Source: Spirodela intermedia (lineage: Eukaryota > Streptophyta > Magnoliopsida > Alismatales > Araceae). Taken from it: 64,000 nt of DNA. The position numbers and the translations under genes are program-made. Shown here piece by piece: positions 23,601 through 35,709 of this stretch (position 1 is its first letter; each line of letters starts with the position of its first letter). The notes beneath the pieces were generated by a model. It made no database searches. It was given only the letters and a program-made list of their open reading frames with translations, and had not been told where the DNA came from. Where the stretch lies: assembly GCA_902729315.2 (NCBI GenBank), contig LR746271.1:3866001-3930000 (forward strand), given 5' to 3'.

Positions 23601-25162
23601 CTTCGACGGAAGGGCCGTCTTCAAGAACCTCCTAGAGGTCACGCATCCTGGGTAGCCGCTGGCTTGGGATTTTATGAGATTTTACTAAAAGTAGATGGGA
23701 ATTTATGTTGTGCAGGGTAATGAGTCAACGCTTCAGATCAAGCAGCTGGAGTCGGACGTCAGCTTCCACATTGGGAAGCAAGAGGCCGAGCTTGCTCTGA
23801 AAGTCAACAACGCGGCTTTCCATGGGGATCTGCATCACCTGAAGGGTCTGATTCGAGCGGGCGCGGATCCCAACAAGTCTGATTACGACGGCCGTTCACC
23901 TCTGGTATGAACTCTCCAAGTTTTCAAGACATCATGATTCATCTGTCTCCGACGGTGTCCGACGGTGTTCTCCTTCTTCTTCTCCAAAGCATCATGCAGC
24001 TTCCAAAGGCTACGAAGACGTCTGCCAGTTCCTCATCCAAGAAGGCGCGGAGATCGACAGACGAGGTACAGCCCGAGATCCGGGTCTCTGATCTGCTCTT
24101 CTTCTGGCTCTTCACTGTTCGTCAGCTAAGTCCGAAGAGTAAAAACACCCAGATAAATTCGGCAACACGCCGATGCTGGAGGCCATCAGGAACGGCCACG
24201 ACCGGGTGGCCGCACTGATGGTGAAGAACGGCGCCTCCCTGAGCCTGGAGAATGCCGGCTCCCACCTCTGCCAGGCCGTGGCCAACGGCGACGTGGATTT
24301 CCTGAAGAGGGTCCTCTCCAACGGGGTTGACCCCAACTCCAGAGACTATGACCACCGCACCCCGCTCCACCTGGCGGCCGCCGAGGGCCTCCACGTCATA
24401 GCCAGGATCCTCCTCGAATCCGGCGCCAGCGTCTTCACAGAAGACAGGTTGACCTTCTGGGACCGTGTAGATATTTTCATAGCTTCGCATGTCCAAGTCA
24501 TCATCCTCATCTTATGGAAACTGCAGATGGGGGAACACTCCGCTGGACGAGGCGCGCAAGTGCGGGAGCAAGGTGATGATCAAGCTCCTCGACGACGCCA
24601 AGTTTTCCGAGTTGACCGAGTTCCCCGAGCGCCTCAAGGAGATCCGTGAGCACCCGAAAACCCATAAAATCTTTTTTCTTTTTCAAAGGTATATCTATGT
24701 CAGGTAGATTATTAGGAATCAAGCCGTTGATGACTGCAGTTGAAATTTCTGAAAGTAGAGGTTAGGGCAGCTAGATTGGAATGAGATCCAAACCACCCAG
24801 GTTGACCTTGGGAGAAGTCAATGGCCTCGGGCCGGCCCTGTAGAAATAGAAGAAAATTAACATTTTTGGGTGTTATTTAATGCTGAGAAATTTTGATTCT
24901 GTGGACAGACAAGACGCACCCGGTGAGGTGCACGGTGTTTCCCTTCCATCCGTGGGGCCCGCGGGAGGGGAGGAGAGAGGGCATCGTGATGTGGGTCCCT
25001 CGCTCCATCGAGGAGCTCGTCAAGGCCGCCCAGGAGAAGCTGGGCTGCTCGGGATGGCGGATACTCTCCGAGGACGGGGGGAGGATCCCCGACGTAGAGA
25101 TGATATCTGACGGCCAGAAATTGTACCTGCCCGCCGCCACCTCATCCGATGGCCACCCTTGA
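17651..25162 (+). CDS. SKOR: Shaker-type outward-rectifying K+ channel, SKOR/GORK family
   Basis: Voltage-gated plasma-membrane channel that releases K+ (SKOR into xylem, GORK from guard cells in Arabidopsis). Thirteen exons with consistent phase give 824 aa, close to Arabidopsis SKOR (828): 17651-17865, 19161-19385, 19735-19798, 20340-20679, 21424-21719, 21859-21939, 23222-23320, 23416-23637, 23716-23904, 23990-24065, 24153-24447, 24527-24645, 24909-25162. In order: cytosolic N-terminus (1-72), S1-S4 with charged S4 'WIRLCRVRK' (about 176-185), S5, pore with TVGYGD at about 280-285 (split between exons 4 and 5), S6 with the Asp-Met-Ile triplet at 304-306 characteristic of SKOR outward rectification, cyclic-nucleotide-binding-like domain (about 390-510), ankyrin repeats (about 540-735), C-terminal KHA domain (about 750-820). 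The start has a strong context (GCCACCATGC). No breaks. The choice between SKOR and GORK orthology is not resolved. Confidence 0.95.
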
Positions 25163-25515
25163 CGACCTTCGAGGTAAGCCCACAAATCTCTCTCTCTCAG
25201 GTAGTGGGTGTGATATCAGTTCAAATGCGAGAGAGACGGAGATGAATAGATAAATGTTATGTATTGGGAGTCAGTGACGATTTCTCTGGTCCATTGAGGG
25301 AGAGAGATAGAGAGAGAGACTCTCTCTAAGTGCCTCTCTCTCTCTCTCTCTCTAAGTGCGTGTATCTGCTCTATCAATTCACTGGCGAGATGTTGCTTGT
25401 TACCCCATTTGGGATTATCCTATGAACAGAGGCGTATTTATTGGGAGAAAATGAGTGAGAAATAGACAGTATATGCACTTGGAGGAGGCTGTCGATTTCT
25501 CCGGCTCATCAAGCA

Positions 25516-25551
<36 letters not shown>

Positions 25552-25650
25552 CAGAAACATTAGCATTATTACAGAGAAGGAATGATGAACGGGGGATCTG
25601 CCTTGGCTTCCTGCGTTCTGTTTCTCACCCTGCTGCCTGTGAGGCGAGGA
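25163..25650. other. Intergenic between convergent gene ends
   Basis: The 3' ends of the K+ channel gene (+) and the next gene (-) face each other across about 490 bp. The region contains CT tracts near 25335-25355 and a GA tract at about 25515-25551. No gene is seen. Confidence 0.7.
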
Positions 25651-27552
25651 CTAGAAGGGCCGGCCCGGCGTGAGCCTGGCCTTGAATAGCCCCCATGAGA
25701 GGCCCCTCTCGAGGTATTCGATGTTGGAGGGGTCGAAGGGTCCCCTGACCACGTCCACCGACTGCACCACCGCCCGCGCCGGCAGAACGCTCCTCGCCGG
25801 GTCCGGCGACGTCCCCGAGCTCAGCAGCGACGAAAACCCCTGCACCAGCCCACACACAAAATTCATGTCTTTTTTTCGAAATTTCTTTAAAATAAAATCT
25901 TAAAGAGCGCAACCCATTTGCTGAAATGTGATTGGGCGACCTGATCTAATCAGTCAAGCTCAGATGGTGTCATTAGATGATTGTCATGCATCAAGCCGGC
26001 CCAAGGCGCACCAGTCGATCTTGATCTTGATCGGAATTCAGATCGGATCAGATGGTTCGGCTCTGCCCTCAACTGGGCATGATTGAGACTAATGAAGATC
26101 GTGATCTGAATTGTGGTCAAATCGTGACCACAGCCATGGTTGGATCATTCCTCTGGATGGATATCGTAGCAAGTCAACTTGGGTCAGCCAAGATCTATCC
26201 TGGTAAGAAATGGGTCCTCCAGATGTTCCCCTGATTCAAATTTGGTCAAGGAGGACAGGATCACATATGGTCAACTCAATGAAGATCGTGGGTGGGTGAT
26301 ATTGCCATGAGTTGTGTTGGATCAAGATGGATTAGATTCGACATGGTCAACCTCGATTGAAATCGTGATTGGTTTTGACGTTTAGTTCCCTTGGGCATAG
26401 TAGTGATGTGTCGAGCCAAGGCAGAGGCAGATCGTGTCAGACAGTCAATCTAATCGTCAAATGATTCAATGGCTCATTTCCTTTGGATGTTGTCATTAGT
26501 CAACTAGGGTTAAGAAGCATGAAATATTATGTTCGATGAACACTGTGTACCATAAGATAAGACGAGCTGTATCAGCCAGGAATTGTGATCTCGGAGACAT
26601 TTTGACTTGCATTTTCCACTTTTATCTTAGGATTCATGGTTCCAGAGAAAAATAAAAATAGAGCAAAAGTCAACGCTACCGGGATGAAACTGGCACAAAA
26701 TTAGAATTGACGCCTCAAGTACTGTCAACCAATTCGATCGATTCTAGCTTTCATGTGTTATGCGAGGAAATTTAGAGGAAAAGTCAACTACTCAAGGATG
26801 AAACTAGCATGATATTAGAATTGACTTTTCTAATGTTGCTGGTCAATCTGATCCTTGGTTTCATGGTCTCAATAAGAAAACCAATAGGGGAAGGGTCAAC
26901 TCCAAAGGCATGAAAATGGTGCCACATGATCATTGACTCCTTGAATCCTCACATAGAAAAGTCTAACTCCGCTAGCATGAGAATAATATGATTGACAAAA
27001 TTGACTCGACTATTGTTAAGGTGTCATTCCATCCAACGTTTCATGGTTCGTAGCATGAAAAGTCAACGACAAGAGAAAAAAAAAGGTTTGATACGAGCAT
27101 TGACTTCTTAAATGTCCGGAGAAAACGAGGGGATTTCAGAAATGGGCCTGTTTTAGCTGCGCCTATTCTCAGCCCAATAGGAGCAAGGTCAAGAGAAAGC
27201 TCACTCTGAAGACCAGGACCGTCTCTTCTTCTCCGTCGACGATAGCGTGGACCAGAAAGGCCTGGTCCCTGGCGGCGGCGCTGAAGGACTCCACCAGGGC
27301 GAGCTCCCAGTTGTGCCCCTGCTCCTTCTCCTCCTCCTCCTCCTCTCCGCCTCCGTACCGCACCCGCCGCCGCGCGCGGCAGACCCACGGCGGCGGGGGA
27401 TAGCCGGCAGCGGAAGGCCTCCGCGGCGGAGCCGCCGCCCACGGAGAGGACGGCGGCGGGGGGGCCGCTGCCGCCATCGTTCGGCGGAGAGGACGGCTTG
27501 GTGGGGCGAGGGGCTGCGGGACCAGCCTCAGCGACCCTCCCGCGGCCAGCAT
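25651..27552 (-). CDS. Conserved plant protein of unknown function, probably plastid-targeted
   Basis: Two exons, 27205-27552 and 25651-25839, join in phase 0 (VFR/GFSS) to give 178 aa. The intron has GT-AG ends and is 1365 bp. The N-terminal 70 residues are rich in Ala, Pro, Ser and Arg with almost no acidic residues, like a chloroplast transit peptide. A Gly/Glu-rich stretch follows, then a compact conserved-looking domain: 'WELALVESFSAAARDQAFLV', 'VDGEEETVLVFRGFSSLLS', 'GTSPDPARSVLP' and 'GPFDPSNIEYLERGLSW'. I recognise this as a small single-domain family found across land plants (I recall a DUF entry for it) but no biochemical role. The start is the first ATG of the frame, in a Kozak-like context (GCCGCCATGC). 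Plastid location is inference from composition. Confidence 0.8.
26630..27075. repeat. Degenerate tandem repeat (about 112-118 bp unit) within an intron
   Basis: Units start with TTCATGG or TCATGTG near 26633, 26751, 26862 and 27041, with a partial one near 26950. Each holds 'GTCAAC' followed 15-25 bases later by a GATGAAA or CATGAAA core and then 'ATTGACT'. Spacing is regular but the sequence has drifted. It lies inside the single intron of the minus-strand gene. Confidence 0.65.
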
Positions 27553-28326
27553 GGCGGCGGGAAGAGGAGGCGAGGCTCCGGATAAGGGGGAGCTTGGGTG
27601 ATCTGATGGAGAATGATGGAAATTATTTGTTTGTCTTTTTCACAAGAGCTAAATAGAAATGGGTGATAGTGGGCTGGGAGGAAGTCCATTAGTGATAAAA
27701 AACCCCGAAAAAACTGGCTCGGGCCAGAGAGAGTGAGAGAGAGAGAGAGAGTCGTAACCCAGTCGATGAAATGTGTTTGATTAATTAAGTTTGGATCCAT
27801 GAAATATCATACGGACAACTGCTCATCAGCTTGTTCAAGAAATTGTGCCCGGGAGTGAAGGAAGAGGTTGACCACGGTGGGTTTTGAGGAGGGAGAAGAA
27901 GGCTCTCGCAGGCATCATCAACGTCGCGTGGGTTCGCCGATGTGAAGAGAGAGAGAATGGTTGCAGTTATCCAAATGACTTGATTGGAAAAGGTGTTTCC
28001 ATCTGGGGGGCCTCCTCTCAAACCTCTGTACAAGAAGAGCTGCTTTGCCCATGGAGACTAGAAGAGAGAGAAGCACCCACCAGCGAGAGAGAGCCTTCAT
28101 ATTTAATGGAGTCATAAATGACCCTAAAAAACTAAAAAATAAAAACTCCGATCGGCTTCGCTCCCCCCATCGGCAGTACAGTTGAGTCAAGCAGTGGCCA
28201 TTTATGAGCACAAATCCTGTTATGGCACCCAAAGAGCACAGTTTCTCTCTCTAAAACTGGGAGTAGTAGGCACAGACAGGAGGAAAACCAAAAGAGAATG
28301 GAGAGAGAGGGAGAGAGAGAAGAAGA
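27553..28326. other. Intergenic: promoter of the DUF-type gene and 3' flank of NDUFS1
   Basis: The two minus-strand genes are tandem here. Short GA tracts near 27730 and 28300 are the only structures seen. Open frames in this stretch have no recognisable domain. Confidence 0.6.
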
Positions 28327-31300
28327 TCACTTCTCCTTTTGCAACGCGGCACTGCACTGCGCCATGATCTTCGACGCCCGGGTGATCGAGTCGGTCATGT
28401 AGAAGTTCTCGACGGCGTTCCCAAACGGCGCGAAGTTCATCACCTGCGGACGCTCCGGGGTCAGGCCAATGAAGGACGTGGCTTCCTCCCTCTCATCCAC
28501 CCGCAGCAGATTTGGCGCCACCGTCTCCATGCGAGCCCGCACGGCCTCGAGCGTGTCATACGGCAGCCCAACGCCCGCCACCTCCGACAACGCCCGGACG
28601 ATCTTCCAATCGTCCCTGGCATCGCCGACCGTCGGTACCGCCGGAGCCGTCCACTGTGCGCAGCCCTCGGTGTTCTCATACGTACCCTCCTTCTCGCTGA
28701 ATGCCGATGAAGGCAGGATCAGGTTGGCCCGGTAGACGCCCTTGTCGCCATGGTGGCCCTGGTAGACCACGAAGGCATCCTCGGGGAGCTCCTCCAGGCC
28801 CACGTCGTCGGCCCCCATCAGGTACAGGAACTTGGCGGCGCCCAGCTTGAAGCCGGGCTCGGGGACGAGGCCGAGGTCGAGGGCGGCGGCCTGGGCAGCG
28901 CTCAGCAGCAGGACGTTGAAGCCGTTCCAGCCGGGCCGCACGAGGTTGCCGTGCCGAGCAACAGCCTCGGCGGCGGCGAAGATGGCATCTTTGTCACTGC
29001 GCTGGAAGACGCCAGCACCGAGGATGATGGCGGGGTTCTTCGCGGAGAGGAGGGCCGAGCAGAAGGGGTGGCGGCCCTCGGCGATCTCGAGGAGGGTCTT
29101 CGGCCCGGTCCCGAGGTGCTGGTAGTCATAGTTGAGGTCAGCCGGAGGGCCAATGTACCCAACTTTGGCCTTCGCCGCCCGGACAGCCTTCCTGATCCTG
29201 GCGTTGACCATTGGGGCTTCCACCCGCGGCTGCCGAAAGATGTTTAATTATTTCAGGTGCATCAATCACCACAATTAAATACTAATTATACAAATATTTC
29301 TGCAAGGTTAGTGACATAATAATTTTAGCCCATCTCAGAAAATATTCCACATACCACGTTAGAATTTAACATGCAAATCGATATATCAGGCATATTCTGG
29401 GCATGGTAAAGAAGCATAACAATTATTAGAAAATTTCTAGAAAAAAAAGACAGAAACGCAATAAATGCTCATAAATGAAGGACTGAATTTCTGATAACTA
29501 ATTGACCCATCTGTTTAAAACCCTTTTAATGGAAGAAGTCAGCTTCCTTGTTTTCCTGCCAGCTTCAGCACTGGCAGCAATGGAAGAAATGTATCTGTGT
29601 GGCATGTAACCCTGGAAGGAATGATTTCACATGGGATTTCCCAGAAAAAATGTTCCTCATGTACTAATCCAGGGAATTTCACAAGAGAAAAAAAAAACCC
29701 ACCCCCGTAGGTATGTGATCTGATCTGTGTACCAAACACAACAACATGCTGGCAGAAATCCATAAGGTAGATATTTATTTAATTATTTATTTTGTTATTT
29801 ATTTTGTTATTTATTTTCGTCATGAACTTAATAGCGAGCATTAGGAGCCCACTGAGAATTAAAATCGAAAAGGCAGATGGAATGGAAGCGAGGAGGAAGA
29901 ACAGGATCTACCTGGCTGCCGACGATGAGGAAGGCATCAGCACGCTCGAGGCCAGAAATGCTTGTGTTCAAGAGATAGCTTGAGCGAAGGTCGGCCTGAG
30001 CCGAGCCATTTCCTTCACACAGAACGTTGTTGGATCCCATCCTATTCAGGAAATCCTTGAGCGCCATCATGGACTCGGCATCTGATAGCTGCCCGGCAAT
30101 TCCAACGATCTCCTCAGACTTTACTTGCTGGGCAACCTCTGCCACAATGGCCAGGGCATCGCGCCAGCTGACAGATTTAAATCGCCCATCCGGCCCACGG
30201 ATCATTGGGTCGTTGAGTCTCTGCCTTTTCAGGCCGTCATAGAAGAAGCGAGTCTTATCTGATATCCACTCCTCGTTAATGTCCTGCACAATATTATGGC
30301 AAAGGACTAAGAAAAAAAAATTCAACGATAAATGGAGAGATCTCTGTTCATCAGACTACTGTCCCATTAATAGAAAGAAAATCGCTATCTGCTTGTTATA
30401 ATACCTGATAGCTCGTTGACTTTCCCTTTTTTCTAAATTCCGTGAACATCCAGAACAATGGGAAAGATCATCTCATCCCAAATGTTATTACTTACATTTA
30501 CAGATATATAATCCCCAAAATTCATGCCAACCAAAATAAGAAACACAAATTAGTTTCAATTTTTTTTGAAAAGTTCTGAATAACAGAAGGCCGAGGCTGC
30601 ATGTTTCTGGATGAGCACAGCAAAAATAATTGCACCCCAAATAGATGAAAAAGAAACAGAACCTGGAATTCCTCCCGAAGAAAACAAAAAAAAAAAACCA
30701 AAATGATTTTTTAATAATATAACTCTGTCATGTATGTGGCTCACACAGAATTAAATTACTATGAAATATTGCGGCCTCACTTACATAAAGTCAGACTTCC
30801 TTTTTCACCCCCTTTAAAAAAAAAAAAGGAAATATCCTAGACATTTAACCAGCATCATGTAAAGAACATGGTGATGCTAAAAAAGCTGTGAGCAAATAAT
30901 GGAAATCAACCGCTGAATCAGTAGAGGATAAGATACCAGGGACAAAGGAAAGAAGATACCTCATTCAACCGTGGAAGAATGCGCATGACTTCTGGACCTC
31001 TACTATCGATTCTTATGTTCGATCCCACAGCATCCGTGACATCAATGGTCTCAGTGCCTTTGAGTTCCCAGTTTCTCGCCTTAAAAGCAAATGGCTTCGA
31101 GGTGAGAGCGCCAACAGGGCATATATCTATCACATTTCCCGAAAGTTCACTAGTCATCAGCTTTTCAACATATGTTCCGATTTCTTCTCCACTACCACGA
31201 CCTAAGATGCCAAGGTCTTGGACGCCAGCAACCTCAGTAGCAAATCTAACACACCTGTTTCAAAAATTTGGATTGCGTAATAAATAGCATAGCACACATC

Positions 31301-34300
31301 TACCAAACGAACATGTTACTACAGTTCACACGAGTCATGAGAAAAAGGTGGCTGCTGAGGCGAGAAATATAATTATATCAGTTGAAAGAAACTTGCGACT
31401 CAACATTATAAGAGGATTATAGATTGAAAGAGAGCACTTCTCAGTTAATCCTGCCCATGCAAATATGCCAAAGTGATGTTGAGGGGATGATACATAATTT
31501 CCAACATTTAGGAGACTTATGATCAATGACAACAAAGCCCCTGAAACACAATAACACATATGGTGGAGGGATCACAGTAATGCTTAATAACAATCATATT
31601 ATACCATTTTTTGTTTATCGTGTAGATTCATTGAACATTTCTTATAGTAATGCTCCAAATATTTGAAAGCGTCAGTAAATCTTTGTCAACTCCGATTTCC
31701 GGGAATTAGCATCCTTGCCGTGGAATTTTAAAAAACTTGATTCCTACATTCCATGAGAACTCAATAATGTTTTCATTTCCTTTCATTTTGGGATGCTAAG
31801 GACAATTGAAGCGGCGAAGCAAAGAAAACACGGGGCAGATACTCCTTGGTCCATCTCTAACCATTTCATTGCCCGGTAGTTACGAGAATAAAACCTATGC
31901 TTCCTATAGCTTCTGTTGCAGCCCCCTAAACACAACATAAGCAAACTAATATAATGCTTGACTCTCGCCTCAAGCCATACCCCTTGTCTCATTAAGATCC
32001 ATGTTCCTCAATCATGAATTTGTCTTTCAAAACATTTTCGAGTCCTGCAAGCTTTGACAAGGGATTATTCTCTTCAATATTGGTCCTTCCCTCATATAAC
32101 AAGGAAATAAATACCACAGGTCGCTCATAGATAACTGTTCCTATAGCTTCATTTGCAAATGAAAATGGCTTCTCCTGTAAGATGTGATCATGCCTATGTT
32201 GGGCAGTACAGACATTAGATCATTCTTGCTTAACCCGAAAAGCAATAGATAACTGTCAAAATGAAAGAGCAGAAAATAATCTACATAAAAAAATTGGTTT
32301 TCACTCATAAAAATCAGTAGGAATTTGCAAATAACTATGGCTTCAATGGCTGAAATGAAAGCATAAAAATTCTGTTATATTTCGTTGAAAATTAAGGCAA
32401 CGATAACTGAAATAAACGAACCCATAGTCATGATGCATATTTATGGTGGAAGAAATGACCAAATGAGTTAAACCACACTATTCTTGAGAACACAACCACA
32501 ACTTGACTGTATAGTGGTCACCTATTATAAATTTTAAGATCTAAGACTTTGTAAATGAAGCTATGTTCAACCACAGCAGATCCGATCGAAAAATCCCCTT
32601 GTGCGAAACAAGGAAGAGCAGTGCAACATATAATAACACAACAGCCCCAAGGCCACACTTAGTACAGTGTAGGACTCTGAACACCAACAGCATGGCCATA
32701 GATTACATGATCTCGAAGGCCATAGATTTCAAGTTGTCCAAATAAGGTAGTCAATTCTCTCATAAAGTTTTGATTATTCTGTCTTCATGTTGCATGATTT
32801 CCAGAATTTTTCAAGAGTGGAAAAGTGTTTAGAAATAAAAATAACAAACATGCAAGAATAAGCCTCAAACTATTATCTAAGTTTATAATTTTAGAAGAAT
32901 AAATAAAAACGTAAAAAATAAAAAGGCATCATAACTGTCGATAAAACTAGAGAGAAATGAATAGATATGTGTGCTGTAATATGAGCTAGAAAACAACGAA
33001 TTTCAGTAAATTAACATAAGCATAACTAGAGTAAGGACTTCTCATTGAGATCTTCCCAGACTCCATCCAACATATAAACAGATTTGGAAGATCTACTAAA
33101 TTGTAATTAATTTCCTTCCTTTCCTAACAGTTCGATACATTGCATGGATATTTTGATTTCCGTTAGAACCCTAGAAGAAAACCCCATCTTATTCTTTGCT
33201 TTCTAAAGCAAATTTGGAATCACAGTGATCTTTGAAAGGCAAGTTGAGGACAAGCTGATGGCTTCGAATGAAAGTCATTAAGAAAAGAAATAGCAAGAAC
33301 TAGCTGGAGAGGGTGAAGCTTGATCATTGGATGCAACCTTCAGAACATTGGGTTTTACTAGTATCGGCCTCAGTGAGAGAGGACTTCACACTATATTTAA
33401 AAAGGTTTTGCCCTCCGACAGTGTATCTGTACATGAGTGATTTCGTTTCATAAATTAGAAAATTCTCGCTGAGATTTTTTGCGTCATGTAGAAATCTTTG
33501 ATCTGAAACTTCATATGAAATGCGCCATGTTTGTTCTTCAGTGATTTATATTGTGTTATGCTTCTTGTTAAGTAATTTGCAGCGCTCCATTCCCATAAGT
33601 CCATTAAGAAAAAATTCAATTGCCGGTACCGCAGGTGTCAAGAAAGGCGTCACCTTGTGCATTGGATGCATCGGGTCATCACCGTCTTCACCAGTGGTCC
33701 AAGGTTCTTGTCGACAACCGACCTCTTCACCTCTGTGAAACGTCCACGGTCTGATCCAAATGCCATTGATTGGTCCTGAAGATCGCATTCCCCACCCTGG
33801 TCACAGATTGGGCAATCCAAAGGATGGTTCATCAGCAAGAATTCCATCACCCCCTCCCTTGCTTTCTTCGCCACGGGTGTATCCGTCTTAATCTTCATCC
33901 CTGCAGGTCATTAGTAAATTCGAAAAATTGAGAGCGGGATGCAGGATTAACCTTTCACGATATTCAATCGAAATACATCCGAATCTTAACCTGGAAGGGC
34001 AGGCATGGCGCAGGAGGCGACTGGCTTCGGGGACTTCTCCACCTCCACGAGGCACATTCGGCAGTTTCCGGCTATGGAGAGGCGGCTGTGGTAGCAGAAC
34101 CGAGGAATGTCTACCCCAGCCACCTCGCAGGCCTGGAGAACGGTCATCCCCTTTGGGATTTTGACAGCATGCCCGTCGACGAAGACCTCAATCACGTCCT
34201 CGGGGTTGGAGATCTCCACCCTCGCCCCGCCCACGGGCTTCCTTGGGTGGATCTCGTAGGCAGGCTCTGGGGCAGCCACCGCCGCCGCCTCCGGCTTCTG

Positions 34301-34429
34301 GAGGTCCACCGTAGAGGAGATCCATCGCAGAGGAGAATGAACTGGGCTCTGCGAAACCCTAGAGACGCGAGAGAGATGGGATTGGAAGGTGGGCTTTGCG
34401 CGTTGGAGAGCTCGCACGACGAACCCCAT
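28327..34429 (-). CDS. NDUFS1: NADH dehydrogenase [ubiquinone] iron-sulfur protein 1 (complex I 75 kDa subunit), mitochondrial
   Basis: This is the largest subunit of the complex I electron-input module. It relays electrons from NADH through one [2Fe-2S] and two [4Fe-4S] clusters in the mitochondrial matrix arm. Five exons, all in phase, give 751 aa (Arabidopsis protein about 748): 33991-34429, 33654-33900, 30960-31254, 29912-30283, 28327-29229. An Arg/Ser-rich mitochondrial presequence covers about residues 1-50. The ferredoxin-like domain has C112, C123, C126, C140. The His-Cys site is H172, C176, C179, C185. The third site is C224, C227, C230, C274. The long C-terminal half is the molybdopterin-oxidoreductase-like domain. 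All cluster ligands are present. Intron 2 (31255-33653) is the largest at 2.4 kb. The start ATG is preceded by a GA run in the leader. Confidence 0.97.
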
Positions 34430-35217
34430 CTCTCTCTCTCTCTTCTGTGTTGCTGAGAGAGGTCGGCGATCCGTCAGAGGTGAGGGAAGAGCCTCACAGC
34501 AAACACATCGAGGGAGGTGACTCAACCAGTCTACAGCAGCGACCACACCGTTGGATCATCCACGCCCCCACCACCCACATCCACTGCCCGCCGCCGGATC
34601 ATCCAAGGCTCACCAATCGGACGTGGACGATTGCAGGTCGCACTGTCCATTAGTGGGCTGGCTCGTTTGATTAGGCCCAATGGGTCAGATACTGGGCTCA
34701 GGGTCGTTCTCTCGTCAGCAGATCACAAGAGAACGGATAATCGCTTTTCGTAATGGCCCGGCCAATTTCAATCAGGCTCAGACAATCTAAGCCCAATGGA
34801 TCTACTAAGGCCCATTAAAACAAAACACATCCCAATCGGACGTGGAAAACATTGAATTGCAGTAAACCCTTTATTTTTTCCCAAATACGGTGTTAGCCCT
34901 CAGAGGCCGGCTAAGCCTCTGTTATATTGACGGTAGATGAATAGCATCTTTACACTATCATCCGTGCCAACTTCTCTATGTTGCTTTATCTCCCTGACAA
35001 GCTAGAAAATTATGTCCAAACACAGAGAGAGGAGATCAGTTTGAGGCTATATATTATCTTAACCACCATAAGAAATACTTAATTGCGGTGGAGTCCATTA
35101 AACTGTCATGGCTGGGGGCTATGGAGGATTATACAGTGCAATTCATTCTAATCTTATACAGTGCAAGCACATGCCGTGGGCCACCGGCGGCGGCGCTGAC
35201 CTCGCGGCCGGCGGTGG
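34430..35217. other. Intergenic: promoter region of NDUFS1
   Basis: It covers the NDUFS1 upstream region and the 3' flank of the next minus-strand gene. A short CT tract (GA on the gene's sense strand) ends immediately before the start codon. No TATA box in a convincing place and no additional gene were seen. Confidence 0.6.
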
Positions 35218-35709
35218 TTACAGGCGGTGGCCGACGAACAGGACGGGCGTCCCGACGGCGTCAGCCCTGGGCCGGCAAAAGCCGACGGCGTGGCGGGCCC
35301 AGAAGGGACTGGCCTTCGCCGCCGTCGCCGGCGACGGCGTCGGTGGCGATGGCTTGGCCGATTGCTTCCGGCAGGTGCGAGAGCGGTGGATGAGGGTATC
35401 GAGGTCGCTGGTGATCCGCTCGATCTCGTAGCGATCGAAGAGAGAGAGGGAGGCGTTTCGCGCGAGAGGCTTCTTCTCAGGGCAGTGGACGGCAGCGGCG
35501 ATGGCGGAAGCGGCCTCCGCCTCGAGCTTGTAGCGAGAAGGGCGGCGCCGGCGGGGAGCGGCGCCGCCGACAGCTTCGAAGGGTTGGACGAGCTTGCCTT
35601 CTTTGGCGGTGGTGTGCTGGTGCCAGGCCCATGCGGCGGCCCTTGACAGAGCGAGATCCTCGTCTGCGCTCACGCTCTTGCTCCTCCTGAGCACTCCGTT
35701 GTTCAACAT
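35218..35709 (-). CDS. Small conserved plant protein, function unknown
   Basis: A single-exon frame of 163 aa. The start is the first ATG of the frame (35709); codons upstream to about 35751 stay open but only from GTG. The protein has 'LRRSKSVS' near the N-terminus, 'LSRAAAWAWHQ' at about 20-30, a 'PSRYKLEAEAAS' motif after an Arg-rich patch, and 'SLSLFDRYEIERITSDLDTL' in the middle. The C-terminal 50 residues are Ser/Pro/Arg-rich. I have seen the AAAWAW and PSRYKLE signatures in unannotated small plant proteins, but no function is known to me. It has no signal peptide or membrane segment. The GC-rich body is typical of intronless monocot genes. A GA-rich leader lies upstream. Confidence 0.7.
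   Translation of the reverse strand: MLNNGVLRRSKSVSADEDLALSRAAAWAWHQHTTAKEGKLVQPFEAVGGAAPRRRRPSRYKLEAEAASAIAAAVHCPEKKPLARNASLSLFDRYEIERITSDLDTLIHRSRTCRKQSAKPSPPTPSPATAAKASPFWARHAVGFCRPRADAVGTPVLFVGHRL

Noticed and set aside
27785-28232. Minus-strand frames between the DUF-type gene and NDUFS1
   Set aside because: Hydrophobic stretches come from CT/AT-rich DNA, no conserved motif, and the position fits leader and 3' UTR of flanking genes.
28750-29247. 165-codon plus-strand frame opposite NDUFS1 exon 5
   Set aside because: It is the mirror of a strongly conserved exon in high-GC DNA; no family match.
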